This document shows positions 8,229 through 17,696 of a stretch of DNA of 64,000 nucleotides, piece by piece. The notes below the pieces were generated by a model. It worked only from the letters and a program-made list of their open reading frames with translations. It was not told the DNA's origin and did not search any database. Numbering within the stretch: position 1 is the stretch's first letter; each line of letters opens with the position of its first letter. The position numbers and the translations under genes were made by a program. Origin of the DNA: CAVRUZ01 sp963724495 (GTDB lineage: Bacteria > Actinomycetota > Actinomycetes > Propionibacteriales > DAIQRJ01); NCBI GenBank assembly GCA_963724495.1, contig CAVRUZ010000002.1, positions 744,001 through 808,000 of the forward strand, read 5' to 3'.

Positions 8229-9825
8229 CTAGGAAGGGCTGTGCGGTCGCGCTATCGGGAGTTCTCCCCATGCAATCAGTCCGTGCTGCATGGCGTACAC
8301 GGCTGCCGCCGCACGGCTTGAGACCCCGATCTTGATGTACACGTTCTGCACATGTCGATCCGCGGTCTTGACCGAAATGCCCAGAGCCCGCGCTATCTGT
8401 TTGGTCTGGACTCCTCGGGCAAGCAGACCGATCACCTGTGTCTCGCGATCGGTGAGGCCACCCGGACGCGACATCCTGGGCACCCGCTGACCCGCGGCCT
8501 CCAGGACTGCAGCCACGCTCTCTGGGTCGAGGCGTCCCGCGTCGGCTTCGTGGGCCAATCGCCACGGCGGCCTGCTCGGGCGACAATGCCACCCGGTGCG
8601 GGCGTGGCTCGATCTTGGCGTGGTAGGCGTCAGCAGCGGCAAGGAGACGCGAGGCAGCCGGCAGAGACGGAGCATCAGTTCCGCGGTGGTAGCCCGATCC
8701 GTCCAGACGTTCGTGATGGGAGTTGGCGACCGGAACCAAAGTCGACAGGAAAGCCGACCTGCTGATCACCCGTTCCGAGTGATAGGGGTGCAGTCTGACC
8801 TGCTCCCACTCGTGGGCGGTGAGTTGACCGGGTTTCTGCCAGACGTCACACGGGATCGCGACCCGGCCGATGTCGTGGACGAGAGCTGCCCGGCGGACCG
8901 TCGTGACGTCGACGTCGCGGAAGCCCCGATGCCGCGCAGCCGCGGCGGCGAGCTCCGCCACCCCCGTCGAGTGCCCGACCAGATAGGGCGACTGGAGATC
9001 GGCGAAGTCCGCCATGGCAGCAAGCGCCTCGTCGATGGCGGACTCACGCAACGTGAGATAAGGAAGCGGTTCAGCGGAAAGCGTCGAGTCCCAGACAGAA
9101 GGGCTCTCGAGCCGCAGCACGTCAGTGACGTTGTCGGCCAGGTAGTGAGCGATGTCGGGATCGAAGGCGTGACCCGCCCGCGCACGCACGACACTGGCGG
9201 CTCGTTGCTCGCCGCCGATGAGACCCTGCATGGCTGCGTCACGACTGACATGGATGATTCGCAAGGCCAGGGGAATCTCGTCCCCTCGAAGGCCTGATGG
9301 CTCGCCCTTGCCGTCCCACCGCTCGGTGAGACTCTCGAACAGATCCCGTGTGGTGCTTGGGATGCCGAGCCTTGCACTCAGCATCTGCGCTACCTGGCAG
9401 AGGGCCGTCAGGTGCTCCCGATGCCCACGCAGAGCCCGAGGCAGTCTGCCGGCCACCTGAAGAGCACGGACGGGCGCCGAACTCTCTGTGGAGGACAGCG
9501 CTCGAACGATGCCGCGGAATGTCTCGGCTCTCGATCCGAACATGACCGGGGTGAAATGTTCAGCCAGGCCACCGGGGACGAACAGGTCGGCGGTGACTTC
9601 CGCGTCAGCCGTGCACCCGACGTAGAACAGCAGACACCCGTAGTAGGTCTGCGTCGCCGTTTCCCGATCGACTCCCATGTGCTCGGCAAGTCGCATCGCC
9701 ACCAGCGTGGCCTGCAGTCCATGCTCGAACGGCAGGCCCATGCCGAGATCCGTGGCGAGGCAGAGGGCCGAAATGACCTCGGCCGTACGCACCTCGTCGA
9801 GGGCGGACGCGGAAGCATCAGCCAT
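8229..9825 (-). pseudogene. HD-GYP phosphohydrolase with C-terminal LuxR HTH, frameshifted
   Basis: The first part (from ATG 9825) is an HD-domain sensor: LVHDIGR metal-binding HD, and NSHHERLDGSGYH, which matches the HD-GYP signature of c-di-GMP phosphodiesterases. After LSPEQAA the frame drifts into nonsense. The continuing coding sequence lies in another frame and ends with a textbook LuxR helix-turn-helix (LTDRETQVIGLLARG... KTADRHVQNVYIKIG). HD-LuxR fusions of this order occur in actinobacteria, so one indel near 8555-8570 broke the gene. Without a frameshift the product would lack its DNA-binding domain. Confidence 0.8.
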
Positions 9826-9972
9826 CACCGCACGGTACTCGTCTCGGCGCTCTCGATCAGTGTCGATGTCCTCGATTCTTCGCGAGCGCGCGGCTCGACC
9901 GCCGCCTATCTCCCTTTCCGAGAACGGCAATCCCGGAAAGGTGGCTGAGTAACGCCTCTCACGATGCCCGCT

Positions 9973-10545
9973 TCATCCAGAGCCGTCGTGTTGTCTGGCG
10001 TAGAGGTCGCGCAGCAACGCGACCTCGGCCCCGTGATGGGTCTGCTCGTCGAGCAGGATGCGCATGACCTCGCCGGCGGTCCGAGTTCCGCCCAGGTGGC
10101 TCGGGCGTTCGGCCAGCAGGTCGACATCCGTAGCTGCCGCGAGCCAGGTGGTGATCGGCTCCGTGCTCGCCCTCCAGTCGGCCATCACCTCGGCCGCAGT
10201 CCCGTGCACGGGCAGGTCGGGAAACGTCCGGACGCCAGGACCGAAGGCGTGCTCGAAGTAGATCAGGTTGTCACCGACGAGGTGGACGAGCCGCCAGCCG
10301 ATCGTGGTCATCGGATGCGGCTCGGGCGGAGCGAAGTCGTACGGGTAGCTCCAGCCGCCGGGGTGGGACTCGTCTGGCACCAGATTCCAGGAGTCCGGGA
10401 CAGGCTCCCAGAGCAACTCGCGGTCGCTGAGCCCGGCGCAGCGGCGGTCCAGTCGCGCTCCCGAGTCCAACCAGGAGCGCTGCAGCATGTCGACCGCGAC
10501 GCGGTTCGGGCCAGTGTGCACAGCTGTATCGGGGGAACCAGTCAC
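9973..10545 (-). CDS. DinB-like superfamily protein
   Basis: About 190 residues from GTG 10545 (GTG 10560 is an alternative). The helical DinB/mycothiol-dependent-enzyme fold is suggested by the conserved WRLVHLVGDNLIYFEHAFG segment, PITTWL and the metal-ligand-like DEQTHHGAEVALLRDLY near the C-terminus. These proteins are thiol-dependent metalloenzymes; the substrate is unknown. The gene is divergent from the methyltransferase at 10707. Confidence 0.75.
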   Translation of the reverse strand: MTGSPDTAVHTGPNRVAVDMLQRSWLDSGARLDRRCAGLSDRELLWEPVPDSWNLVPDESHPGGWSYPYDFAPPEPHPMTTIGWRLVHLVGDNLIYFEHAFGPGVRTFPDLPVHGTAAEVMADWRASTEPITTWLAAATDVDLLAERPSHLGGTRTAGEVMRILLDEQTHHGAEVALLRDLYARQHDGSG

Positions 10546-10706
10546 GGGCTCAGTGTGCACACGGCCCAAACCCGCCCGGGATGCGGCCGTCACGAAGTAT
10601 TGCCTGGGCCGGGACCGAGGTGCAGCCTGTCCTGACGCCAGGCAGGCGGCGTGTCGGGACGTCGCCATACCGCGACTCCGGCGCACCCAGAGGAACGGAC
10701 CATTCA

Positions 10707-11798
10707 GTGACGACGACGACCAATGACGCCAGCACGGACGGACCTACGGCCGAGCAGTTCGCCGACCGGATGCTCGCATCCGTGCTGGGGGCGTACGAGT
10801 GCCTCAGCGTGTATGTCGGGGACCGGCTGGGCTGGTATCGCTCGCTCGCGGCCGACGGGCCGGCGACTCCGACCGAGTTGGCCGAGCGCACCGGCACCCA
10901 TGAGCGGTACGCCCGCGAGTGGCTCGAGCAGCAGGCCGTCGTGGGGATCCTCGCCACTGATCCCGCTGATGCGCAGCGCCGGTACACCTTGCCGGGCGGC
11001 GCGGCGGAAGTACTGACCGACGAGCGCAGCCTTGCCTACCTGGGACCGATGCCACGCCTGGTGGCGGGCCCCGGAGGTCAGTTGCCCGCGCTGCTCGAGG
11101 CCTTCCGCAAGGGTGGCGGCGTCAGTTGGGACGACCTCGGTGCCGATGGGCGGGAGTCGCAGGCCGATCTGAATCGGCCATGGTTCGCCGGCCCGTTGGC
11201 AGATGCCCTGTCGTCCTTGCCGGACGTGCATGACGTCCTGGCCCGGAAGGGAGCCCGGATCGCCGACGTCGGCTGCGGTGGCGGCTGGTCGTCCATCGGA
11301 CTCGCCCGCGCGTACCCGGATGCCATCGTCGAAGGATTCGACGTCGACACCCCCTCGATCGACATGGCACGAGCCAATGCCGAAGCGGCCGGCCTGTCGG
11401 ACCGGGTCAGTTTCCACGTCGCGGACGGGGCGACGCTGGCAGCGGACGACACCTTCGACGCCGCCTTCGCCTTCGAGTGCCTGCACGACATGTCGAACCC
11501 GGTCGAGGTCCTCGCCTCCATCCGGCGGGCCGTCAAGGGCGACGGCGTGGTCGTCGTGATGGACGAAGCCGTGGCCGAGGAGTTCACCGCTCCGGGCGAT
11601 GACCTCGAGCGGCTCATGTACGGGTTCAGCCTCTTCATCTGTCTCCCCGACGGGATGTCGTCCGAGCCGTCCGCAGCCACGGGCACGGTGATGCGACCGG
11701 CCACGCTTGCTGCCTACGGCCGGCAGGCCGGGTTCGACCGGCTGGAGATCCTCCCGATCGACGACTTCGGGTTCTTCCGCTTCTACCGGCTGCACTGA
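10707..11798 (+). CDS. Class I SAM-dependent methyltransferase with N-terminal winged helix
   Basis: A 363-residue protein starting at GTG 10707, with GAGGAACGG upstream. Residues 15-110 look like the winged-helix dimerisation region seen in O-methyltransferase-type enzymes (TPTELAERTGTHERYAREWLEQQ). The SAM-binding loop is IADVGCGGGWSSIGLA (about 188-203), followed by VEGFDVDTPSIDMAR and an FECLHDM motif. It probably methylates a small metabolite. A single-gene unit. Confidence 0.82.
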   Translation: MTTTTNDASTDGPTAEQFADRMLASVLGAYECLSVYVGDRLGWYRSLAADGPATPTELAERTGTHERYAREWLEQQAVVGILATDPADAQRRYTLPGGAAEVLTDERSLAYLGPMPRLVAGPGGQLPALLEAFRKGGGVSWDDLGADGRESQADLNRPWFAGPLADALSSLPDVHDVLARKGARIADVGCGGGWSSIGLARAYPDAIVEGFDVDTPSIDMARANAEAAGLSDRVSFHVADGATLAADDTFDAAFAFECLHDMSNPVEVLASIRRAVKGDGVVVVMDEAVAEEFTAPGDDLERLMYGFSLFICLPDGMSSEPSAATGTVMRPATLAAYGRQAGFDRLEILPIDDFGFFRFYRLH

Positions 11799-11915
11799 TT
11801 CACCGGGAGTACGCGTGCGAGATCGATCTCCAGATCGATCGACGTCACGCCGCTGAGCGTGTGGATCAGCCTCGATCCCGAACTGGCGTCAGATTCGGCA
11901 CGGTCGGACGAGGAC

Positions 11916-12414
11916 TCAGTCGTCGGCCACCCGGATGTTGAGCCCCACCTGCCACTTCGTCTTCCTTGGCTCGGAGCGCGGATCGGTGAGGTAGGCCTCG
12001 TACCGACAGGCGAAGTGATCGCCGGTCGGTCCGTCCCACCGATCCAGACGTGACGCCGTTGTCCCTGGCCCAGTCGAGGAGTGCGCCGTTGGCGCGTCGC
12101 GCGTGGTTGACGTAGGTGAGGCTCGCGTACCGACCTCCCGGCAGCACGCCCGCACGTACCCGATCGTCACCCTCCAATGGGTCCGTGGTGATGGCTCCCA
12201 CTTCCAGGTCCATCGGGCCCTCCATGTCGATGACATGCAGGCGAAGGAACAGCGTCCCGGGGTCGACGGCGCTGTGGTCGTCGAGCCACGTGATGAGCTC
12301 GTTCATGAGCTCGTCCCGGGTGGCGAGCATGCCCCGAAACGGTGTGACCACTCGGATTCCGACGTAGGCGGTCTCGGGCTTTGTCACGATCGCCGGACCT
12401 TCGAGAATCTCCAT
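11916..12414 (-). pseudogene. GyrI-like/effector-binding domain protein, frameshifted
   Basis: ATG 12414 (GGGAGG upstream) opens a GyrI-like small-molecule-binding domain: IVTKPETAYVGIRVVTPF, then GRYASLTYVNHARRANGALLDWARDNGV. Near 12045 the frame is lost. The C-terminal half (DRWDGPTGDHFACRYEAYL, ending NIRVADD) continues in the next frame to a stop at 11916. A single indel accounts for it. The intact family binds drugs or effectors in MerR/AraC regulators or as stand-alone proteins. The gene lies 44 bp downstream of the VOC gene on the same strand. Confidence 0.75.
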
Positions 12415-12458
12415 GTGACCTCCCACGCTGCTTACTGAAGCTGGCGGCTGAAGCCGTT

Positions 12459-12842
12459 TCATGCGACGCAGAACTCGTTGCCTTCCGGGTCGGACATGAC
12501 GATGCCGCCGATGTGGTCATCGTCGTAGTCCTCGCGGACGACGGTTGCGCCGGCCGTGACCAAGGCCTCGGTCTTCGCTCGGATGAGCTGGTCGCGCTCG
12601 GCCATGTTCCATGGCGGCTCGCCGGCGACCCGGATGTCGATGTGCATCCTGTTCTTGGCTGTCTTGCCCTCGGGCACTCGCAGAAAGCCGATGGCTGGTC
12701 CCGTGCCGTCCGGATCGATGATCGAGGCACCGTCGGGGTTGTCGTAGCCCGCTTCGGTGACGTATCCCAGCGCGAACGCCCAGAAGGCCGCGATCTCCTG
12801 CGGATCAGCCGCGTCGCAACCGAGGGTCCAGTGTGTCGCCAT
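12459..12842 (-). CDS. VOC family (glyoxalase-like) protein
   Basis: A 127-residue protein with a single glyoxalase-like module: THWTLGCDAADPQEIAAFWAFALGY at the start and MSDPEGNEFCVA at the end, the standard VOC closing motif. It may act as a dioxygenase/isomerase-like enzyme or a binding protein, with no substrate evident. The ATG at 12842 has a -10 box TACCTT six bases upstream and no ribosome site, so it is probably leaderless. Confidence 0.85.
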   Translation of the reverse strand: MATHWTLGCDAADPQEIAAFWAFALGYVTEAGYDNPDGASIIDPDGTGPAIGFLRVPEGKTAKNRMHIDIRVAGEPPWNMAERDQLIRAKTEALVTAGATVVREDYDDDHIGGIVMSDPEGNEFCVA

Positions 12843-12848
12843 GGCGGC

Positions 12849-12854
12849 AAGGTA
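12849..12854 (-). promoter_or_regulatory. -10 element TACCTT, leaderless promoter of the VOC gene
   Basis: On the minus strand TACCTT is followed by six bases and the ATG at 12842, the same geometry as at 7002-7007. Confidence 0.45.
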
Positions 12855-12885
12855 CCGCCGGGCACTGCCGCCGCCGGACCCTGCC

Positions 12886-13551
12886 TCAGCGGATCCAGAC
12901 CCGCAGCGGTCCGGTCTCCACGAACCCCACGGCCTTGGCAGCTTCCAGATCCGCGCCGACTTCGTAGCCCACCAGGTCGCGACCCGGAAACTCCCGACCG
13001 GCAATCGCAACCGTGTCCGACCACACCGTGGTGAGGTCCGACCCGTCTGAGATCGTGTTCGAGACCCCGACGACGTCACCGGTTTGGTGGAGGGCGAAGC
13101 CTGCATGCCCTGGTCTGGCTTGGAAGAAGTGCACGTTGCCGAGCTCCAGCAGGGCCGGCACGAAGACGTCGACATCATGTCCCTCGGACCACTGCCGCAA
13201 GTCATCCGCCGTGCGCGCTTCATGCCAGTCGAGTACAGCTGGCCTGGCGAATCCTCCAGCGGGGCGTCGGATCCAGGTCGCCTCGAAGAGAACGCGAAAG
13301 CCCAGGTGTCCCAGATCGAGATCAGCGAAGCTGTCCTTGACCGAACAGCCGCTGCCTTCGTCCACGGAAGGCAGGAGTGCGGTTGGGTTCACTCCACGGG
13401 CGAGAGTCACCGCATCGGGATAGCCATCCGGCGTGCGCTCGGTTGCCGTCCAGGCCTCCGCATCCCAGTGCGTCGGGAGCCCGAAGGTGGTGCAGACGGC
13501 GTCACACCACGCGGCGTTCGCAGCGGCAGCCACGGCTGCCTGGTCAGCCAT
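12886..13551 (-). CDS. Conserved hypothetical protein
   Basis: A 221-residue protein. ATG 13551 overlaps the stop of the upstream MarR gene (13544), so the two are translationally coupled and presumably work together. The sequence is soluble and mixed alpha/beta (WCDAVCTTFGLPTHWDAEAW..., FFQARPGHAGFALHQTGDVVGVSN). The second half faintly recalls GNAT-like or VOC-like folds, but I see no decisive motif and leave it unnamed. Confidence 0.65.
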   Translation of the reverse strand: MADQAAVAAAANAAWCDAVCTTFGLPTHWDAEAWTATERTPDGYPDAVTLARGVNPTALLPSVDEGSGCSVKDSFADLDLGHLGFRVLFEATWIRRPAGGFARPAVLDWHEARTADDLRQWSEGHDVDVFVPALLELGNVHFFQARPGHAGFALHQTGDVVGVSNTISDGSDLTTVWSDTVAIAGREFPGRDLVGYEVGADLEAAKAVGFVETGPLRVWIR

Positions 13552-14005
13552 CTGCCAGCTCACGGCGAATGGCGTCCAGATCGGTCTTGAGCGCCGCCAA
13601 CCGGCGTGCACCGATGATGTCCTGCACGCGTTCTTCGATGTGCGGTACGAGTCCTTGGGCGATCGCGAAGACCTCTTGTCCCCGCGGTGTTGGCAGGACG
13701 AGCTTGGCTCGCCGATCCGACGGGTCTGGCACACGTGCGACGTAGTCATGAGCCTCGAGGTGACTCACGAGTTCCGCCATCGCCTGCTTGGTCATCTGCG
13801 CTCGCTCTGCCAGCTCGCTGACCCGCGTCCCGGTGTCGTCGAGGTATTGAAACACCGCGCTGTGCGCCGGGCGCACATCGCCGTGCCCGCTCTCCGCGAG
13901 CTTCACCAGGACGAGGTCGTTCAGGGCCACGAACGCCTCCCGCATGAGGACGGCGATGTTGGCCGGGCGCTGACGACCGGCGAGGGTCGGAATGCGTGTT
14001 GACAT
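13544..14005 (-). CDS. MarR family transcriptional regulator
   Basis: A 153-residue winged-helix regulator: HSAVFQYLDDTGTRVSELAERAQMTKQAMAELVSHLEAHDYVARVPDPSDRRAKLV contains the recognition helix and the wing with the DxR signature. ATG 14005 borders an inverted repeat that separates it from a divergent cupin gene, suggesting autoregulation and control of both directions. Its stop overlaps the start of the downstream gene. Confidence 0.88.
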   Translation of the reverse strand: MSTRIPTLAGRQRPANIAVLMREAFVALNDLVLVKLAESGHGDVRPAHSAVFQYLDDTGTRVSELAERAQMTKQAMAELVSHLEAHDYVARVPDPSDRRAKLVLPTPRGQEVFAIAQGLVPHIEERVQDIIGARRLAALKTDLDAIRRELADG

Positions 14006-14024
14006 TAGACAGGCTCCCGGTCTA
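14006..14024. promoter_or_regulatory. Candidate MarR operator
   Basis: TAGAC at 14006-14010 is inverted as GTCTA at 14020-14024, centred between the MarR start (14005) and the divergent cupin start (14035). The site touches both start regions, as expected for a repressor of divergent transcripts. Inferred from position and symmetry only. Confidence 0.45.
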
Positions 14025-14034
14025 TTTTCGGCAC

Positions 14035-14520
14035 ATGGACATGTTACCTGTCGAATCGAGATCCGCGGAACGCCTGCGTGCAGGCTCCGACGAGATCGCC
14101 ATCCTGACCACCAGCGCCCAGACCGACGGCGCACTCTGCGCGGTCCAGGTCACCATGCAGCCCGGCGGAGGCCCGCCGGTGATGCATCGCCACGATCCGG
14201 GCGAGGTCTACCACGTGCTCGAAGGCGAATTCACCTTCTACATCGGTGACCCGAACGAGAGTGTGCGCCGGGTGACGGCGACCGCCGGCGGCGTCGTGCC
14301 GCTCGCCGGACGCACGCCCCACACCGTTCGCAACGAGTCCCATGCCCAGGCTGTTGCGTTCGTTGTGCATGCCCCCGGTCCGCCCATGGAGAACTTCCTC
14401 CGGGCCGCAGCGGCCCTGAGTGAGGAGGCCGCCCGCGACATGGATGCCGTGCTTGCGGTCGCCAGGGAGAACGGGGTCGAACTGCTCGGCCCGATCCCTG
14501 CGGCGGTCAGTACTGCCTGA
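14035..14520 (+). CDS. Cupin domain protein
   Basis: A 161-residue protein from ATG 14035. Cupin motif 1 is visible as GGPPVMHRHDPGEVYHVLEGEF (His, His, Glu ligands) and motif 2 as PHTVRNES. A helical tail follows. It may bind metal and a small ligand or act as a dioxygenase-like or quorum-type protein. It is divergent from, and likely regulated by, the adjoining MarR protein. Confidence 0.8.
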   Translation: MDMLPVESRSAERLRAGSDEIAILTTSAQTDGALCAVQVTMQPGGGPPVMHRHDPGEVYHVLEGEFTFYIGDPNESVRRVTATAGGVVPLAGRTPHTVRNESHAQAVAFVVHAPGPPMENFLRAAAALSEEAARDMDAVLAVARENGVELLGPIPAAVSTA

Positions 14521-14566
14521 CCGACCGGCCTGCCGAATCGGCCGCGACTGTTGCCGCGGCCGGTTC

Positions 14567-15718
14567 TCAGCCGGTGAGTGCGCGAACGTTCTTGACGAGG
14601 CCTCGTAGCCGGAGGTAGGCCGCGGGACCGACGTACGCGAGTAGACGAGAGCGGCGGGCGTCCATGAGGTCGGAGACCTGCTGGGGCTCGAATTGCAGGT
14701 ATCGCGGGACATTCTCGAACCAGCGAGCGCTGTTCACCGAGTCCCGCTGAGGTGCTGCCAGTGCGGCGATGCGCTTCGTCTCGTACTCCCCCAGTGCCGT
14801 CTCGACGTCTGCCGAGCTCTCGTCGAGGGCCTCTGCGAGACCGATGGCGTCCTGCAGCGCGAGTTTCGTCCCGGACCCGATCGAGAAGTGCGTCGTGTGG
14901 GCCGCATCGCCCATCAGCACGACGTTGCCGGTGTGCCACTTCTGGTTGCTCACGGTCGGATAGGTCAACCACGGCATGGCGTTGCCCTGGCGTGACTGCA
15001 CCATCAGGTCGTGACCGTCGAGTTGCCCGGCGAAGACGTCCTTCAGGACGGCCAGGCACGAGTTCGCGTCGAGGTGGTCGAAGCCCAGACCGCGCCAGGT
15101 CTCGTCGGTGCACTCGACGATGAAGGTGCTCCGGTCCCCGCTGTAGCCGTAGGCGTGGCACCACACCCAGCCGGACTCCGTCTGGACGAACGCAAAGGTG
15201 AACGAGTCGAACTCCTTCGTGGTGCCGAGCCAGACGTAGCGGCTGCTCCCGATGGTCGTCTCTGATCCCAGGGCATCCCCGTGGGTAGTTCGGATGCGGC
15301 TGCCGGCCCCGTCACAGGCGACCACGAGGTCGACGTCAGATGGTGGCTGCGACGGGTCGAACTCGCGTCCGTACTCGATCTGCACGCCCTCCTGAAGGGC
15401 GGCACGCGACAGGATCTCGATCAAGGTGTGCCGGGAGAGGCTGTAGCCCGTCGCCTGCGGCTCCACCACGGGCGTGCCGTCCACACTCACCTCGACGCCA
15501 TGCCACTGATAGGCAGCCGCAGTGATCTCCGCCGCCGTGTCCGGCGTGTAGAGGCGGAGGGACTCCAACAGGTCGTCCCAGAACACCACGCCCCAGCCGT
15601 GCGTGACCGCGGCCGGGTTGCGCTCCAACAGGGTGATGTCGTGGCCGGGGTCCCTCCGCTTCAGCAAGAGGGCGAAGTACAACCCAGCTGGCCCGCCACC
15701 GACGCAGACGATCTTCAT
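14567..15718 (-). CDS. FAD-dependent aromatic monooxygenase (salicylyl/anthraniloyl-CoA hydroxylase-like)
   Basis: A 383-residue group A flavoprotein hydroxylase. It has the GGGPAGLYFALLLKRRDP dinucleotide-binding fold at residues 7-24, the DG motif (LVVACDGAGSRIR) and the late FAD motif VVLMGDAAHTTHFSIGSGTKLALQDA. This pattern and length fit the FAD half of salicylyl-CoA 5-hydroxylase and anthraniloyl-CoA monooxygenase. NAD(P)H-dependent ring hydroxylation of an aromatic (possibly CoA-linked) acid is the likely role. No ring-cleavage genes adjoin it. Confidence 0.82.
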   Translation of the reverse strand: MKIVCVGGGPAGLYFALLLKRRDPGHDITLLERNPAAVTHGWGVVFWDDLLESLRLYTPDTAAEITAAAYQWHGVEVSVDGTPVVEPQATGYSLSRHTLIEILSRAALQEGVQIEYGREFDPSQPPSDVDLVVACDGAGSRIRTTHGDALGSETTIGSSRYVWLGTTKEFDSFTFAFVQTESGWVWCHAYGYSGDRSTFIVECTDETWRGLGFDHLDANSCLAVLKDVFAGQLDGHDLMVQSRQGNAMPWLTYPTVSNQKWHTGNVVLMGDAAHTTHFSIGSGTKLALQDAIGLAEALDESSADVETALGEYETKRIAALAAPQRDSVNSARWFENVPRYLQFEPQQVSDLMDARRSRLLAYVGPAAYLRLRGLVKNVRALTG

Positions 15719-15942
15719 GGTCCCCCGTGACGTGTTTCTCGTTGTTTGTCATTCGGTCGTAGACATCGTTTTCACGACTGTATTGCCGCGACAAATGACT
15801 CTCCGTACGTATTACATCTCTCACCGCGACGGCAGGATCGGAAAATGGAGTAAGAGCCTTCCGCACTGCTAGGGTCTCACCAAGTTGTCTGAAAAGTGGC
15901 GACGCTTCGTGAAAATCCTTGTTGCGGTCTGGAGTTCAAGGT
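15719..15942. other. AT-richer intergenic spacer with imperfect palindromes
   Basis: This 224-bp spacer between the divergent monooxygenase and FemAB-like genes is clearly less GC-rich than its flanks. It contains a TGTC...GACA dyad around 15748-15766 and a CGTACG palindrome near 15806. These may be operators for the monooxygenase, but no regulator gene is adjacent. Confidence 0.35.
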
Positions 15943-17004
15943 ATGGCCGAGCAAGGTCTGTCGCATAATCCCGCCCCGCTGACCGCGACGAATTCAGCAG
16001 GCCCCCTGAACCTTCGACTGGCCCGTGGGCAGTCCGAGTGGGACCTCTGCGCCTCGGACCCCGGAGCCACGGCCTTCCACGGCTGGGAGTGGCTGACGTG
16101 GGTGGCTCCGCTCCTCGGGTGCCGGTTCGTGCCGCTGGTCGTCCGCCAGGGCGCAAGCGTGATCGGCCTCGCACCCATGCTGACCCGCAGGCGGCTGGGC
16201 TTTTTCACCGCCAACGTCGTGCCGTTCCACCTCGGCCCCGTGGTCGCACCGGAGCACCTCGAGGAGACATCGACCCTGATCAGGCGCTGGGCGCGGCGGA
16301 ACCGCGTTCTGTCACTCGAACTGGCCACGCACCCCACCGGCAGCGGACCGGTGGACGCGTTCGCGCGGGCCGGCCTGACGGAGTCTCCGGAAGAGACGTA
16401 CCTGATCGACCTGAACGGCCGGCGCATCGACGTCGTGTGGAAGTCCCTTGGCAGTGACGCACGCGGCGCTGTCCGCCGGAGCGTGACGCGTGGGGTGACC
16501 GTCCGAACCTCCACGCCTGACGAACTGCGCAACCTTCTCCCCACGATCCAGGACGACGTGCACGACATTCAGGCCAGCTACGCGGCCCGAGTCGGCGCAC
16601 GGCTGGCCGAGGGAGAGCCACCCTTTCCCGTGCGGTGCGCGACGGCCCTCATCGAGGACCGGCCCGTGGGCATGTCCATCGCGGTGGGAGGGGCCAACGC
16701 TGCTGGCTGGCTCGGCGGTGTCTTGCGTGAAGAACAGCAGACCCAGGCCAACGCAGCCCTCATCTGGGATGCAGTCGAGTGGGCCCATGCGCAGGGGTAC
16801 GACTGGCTGGACATGCTCGGCGCTCCGAATGCGGGCATCGCTGCCTACAAGCGCAAGTTCAAGCCGCAGGTCCTGTCCCACTCGGTGGCAACGTGGGTGG
16901 CCCCAGGCGTCGCGGCTGCCGTGAAAGTGAAGAGCAGGCTGCGCGGCGCCACCGCGTCGGCGCGCTCGGCGAAAGCACTGCCCGATCAGCGGTCCGGGGA
17001 CTGA
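15943..17004 (+). CDS. FemAB/BioF2-like acyltransferase (GNAT superfamily)
   Basis: A 353-residue protein from ATG 15943 with two GNAT-like halves, as in FemAB/lipid II aminoacyl transferases and the CelD/BioF2-like family. Telling segments are FHGWEWLTWVAPLLGCRFVPLVVRQ early on and NAALIWDAVEWAHAQGYDWLDMLGAPNAGIAAYKRKFKPQ late on, the standard C-terminal pattern. Such enzymes transfer acyl or aminoacyl groups in envelope or polysaccharide synthesis. No membrane span is present. The gene stands alone. Confidence 0.78.
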   Translation: MAEQGLSHNPAPLTATNSAGPLNLRLARGQSEWDLCASDPGATAFHGWEWLTWVAPLLGCRFVPLVVRQGASVIGLAPMLTRRRLGFFTANVVPFHLGPVVAPEHLEETSTLIRRWARRNRVLSLELATHPTGSGPVDAFARAGLTESPEETYLIDLNGRRIDVVWKSLGSDARGAVRRSVTRGVTVRTSTPDELRNLLPTIQDDVHDIQASYAARVGARLAEGEPPFPVRCATALIEDRPVGMSIAVGGANAAGWLGGVLREEQQTQANAALIWDAVEWAHAQGYDWLDMLGAPNAGIAAYKRKFKPQVLSHSVATWVAPGVAAAVKVKSRLRGATASARSAKALPDQRSGD

Positions 17005-17132
17005 TCTGGCGGAGCTGTCGGGATCCGCGCGCTCTCAAGATCCGGCAATCACCGAGAGCAATCTGTAGCCCGAACACACGCTCGAGCCGTCGCCATGCGC
17101 GGCTTCGATGATCCTTGCGCTCGCACCACTCA

Positions 17133-17138
17133 TAGGGT
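17133..17138 (+). promoter_or_regulatory. -10 element TAGGGT, leaderless promoter of the NUDIX gene
   Basis: TAGGGT is followed by six bases and the GTG start at 17145; no ribosome site is visible. Confidence 0.45.
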
Positions 17139-17144
17139 GGGCCG

Positions 17145-17612
17145 GTGGAGTTCAGCGACTATGACCTTCGGCTGGCTGCCTATGCAGTGATCGTCGACGC
17201 AGCCGACCGAATCCTGTTGACCTGGTTCAACGGGGGACGCCGCAGCCGCCCGTCATGGTCACTGCCCGGCGGAGGGGTCGAGTACGCCGAGACCATCGAG
17301 GCCGCGATCGTGCGAGAGGTGCGCGAAGAGACGGGGTACTACGTGGATCTGGACGGGCCCTTGGTCACGTCCTCCTTCACCTCGGCGGACGGTCCGAGGC
17401 CGCCCCGGCCGTACAAGTCCGTACGGATCATCTACACGGCTCGCATCTGCGGCGGCACGCTTGGGACGTTGGAAGTGGGCGGCACCACCGATCGCGCCGT
17501 CTGGATGCCGATCGACCACATCCTCAACACTCAGCCACGTGCCGACATCATCGACATTGCCATCAACGCCTTGCGGAAAAGTGCTTCCGACCCCTCTGTT
17601 CCGTTGAGCTGA
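17145..17612 (+). CDS. NUDIX hydrolase
   Basis: A 155-residue enzyme hydrolysing a nucleoside diphosphate linked to another moiety. The Nudix box reads GGGVEYAETIEAAIVREVREETGY at about residues 43-66 with all metal-binding Glu residues present (REVREE). The GTG start is preceded by a -10 box at 6 nt spacing. The substrate cannot be inferred. Confidence 0.9.
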   Translation: MEFSDYDLRLAAYAVIVDAADRILLTWFNGGRRSRPSWSLPGGGVEYAETIEAAIVREVREETGYYVDLDGPLVTSSFTSADGPRPPRPYKSVRIIYTARICGGTLGTLEVGGTTDRAVWMPIDHILNTQPRADIIDIAINALRKSASDPSVPLS

Positions 17613-17696
17613 ATCGTCATTTGGCCTGCGTTTTCGGGCCGCGTGTGAAATGTAGTGCATTCTCCCGTTGTGACTGGGCGAACGGGTTATTGCGCG

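Noticed and set aside
7468..9930. A single 820-codon frame joining an HD-GYP domain to a DUF998 membrane domain
   Set aside because: The middle third is low-complexity shadow sequence opposite the LuxR domain, and the DUF998 part has its own ribosome site and ATG at 8178. It is two genes, not a fusion.
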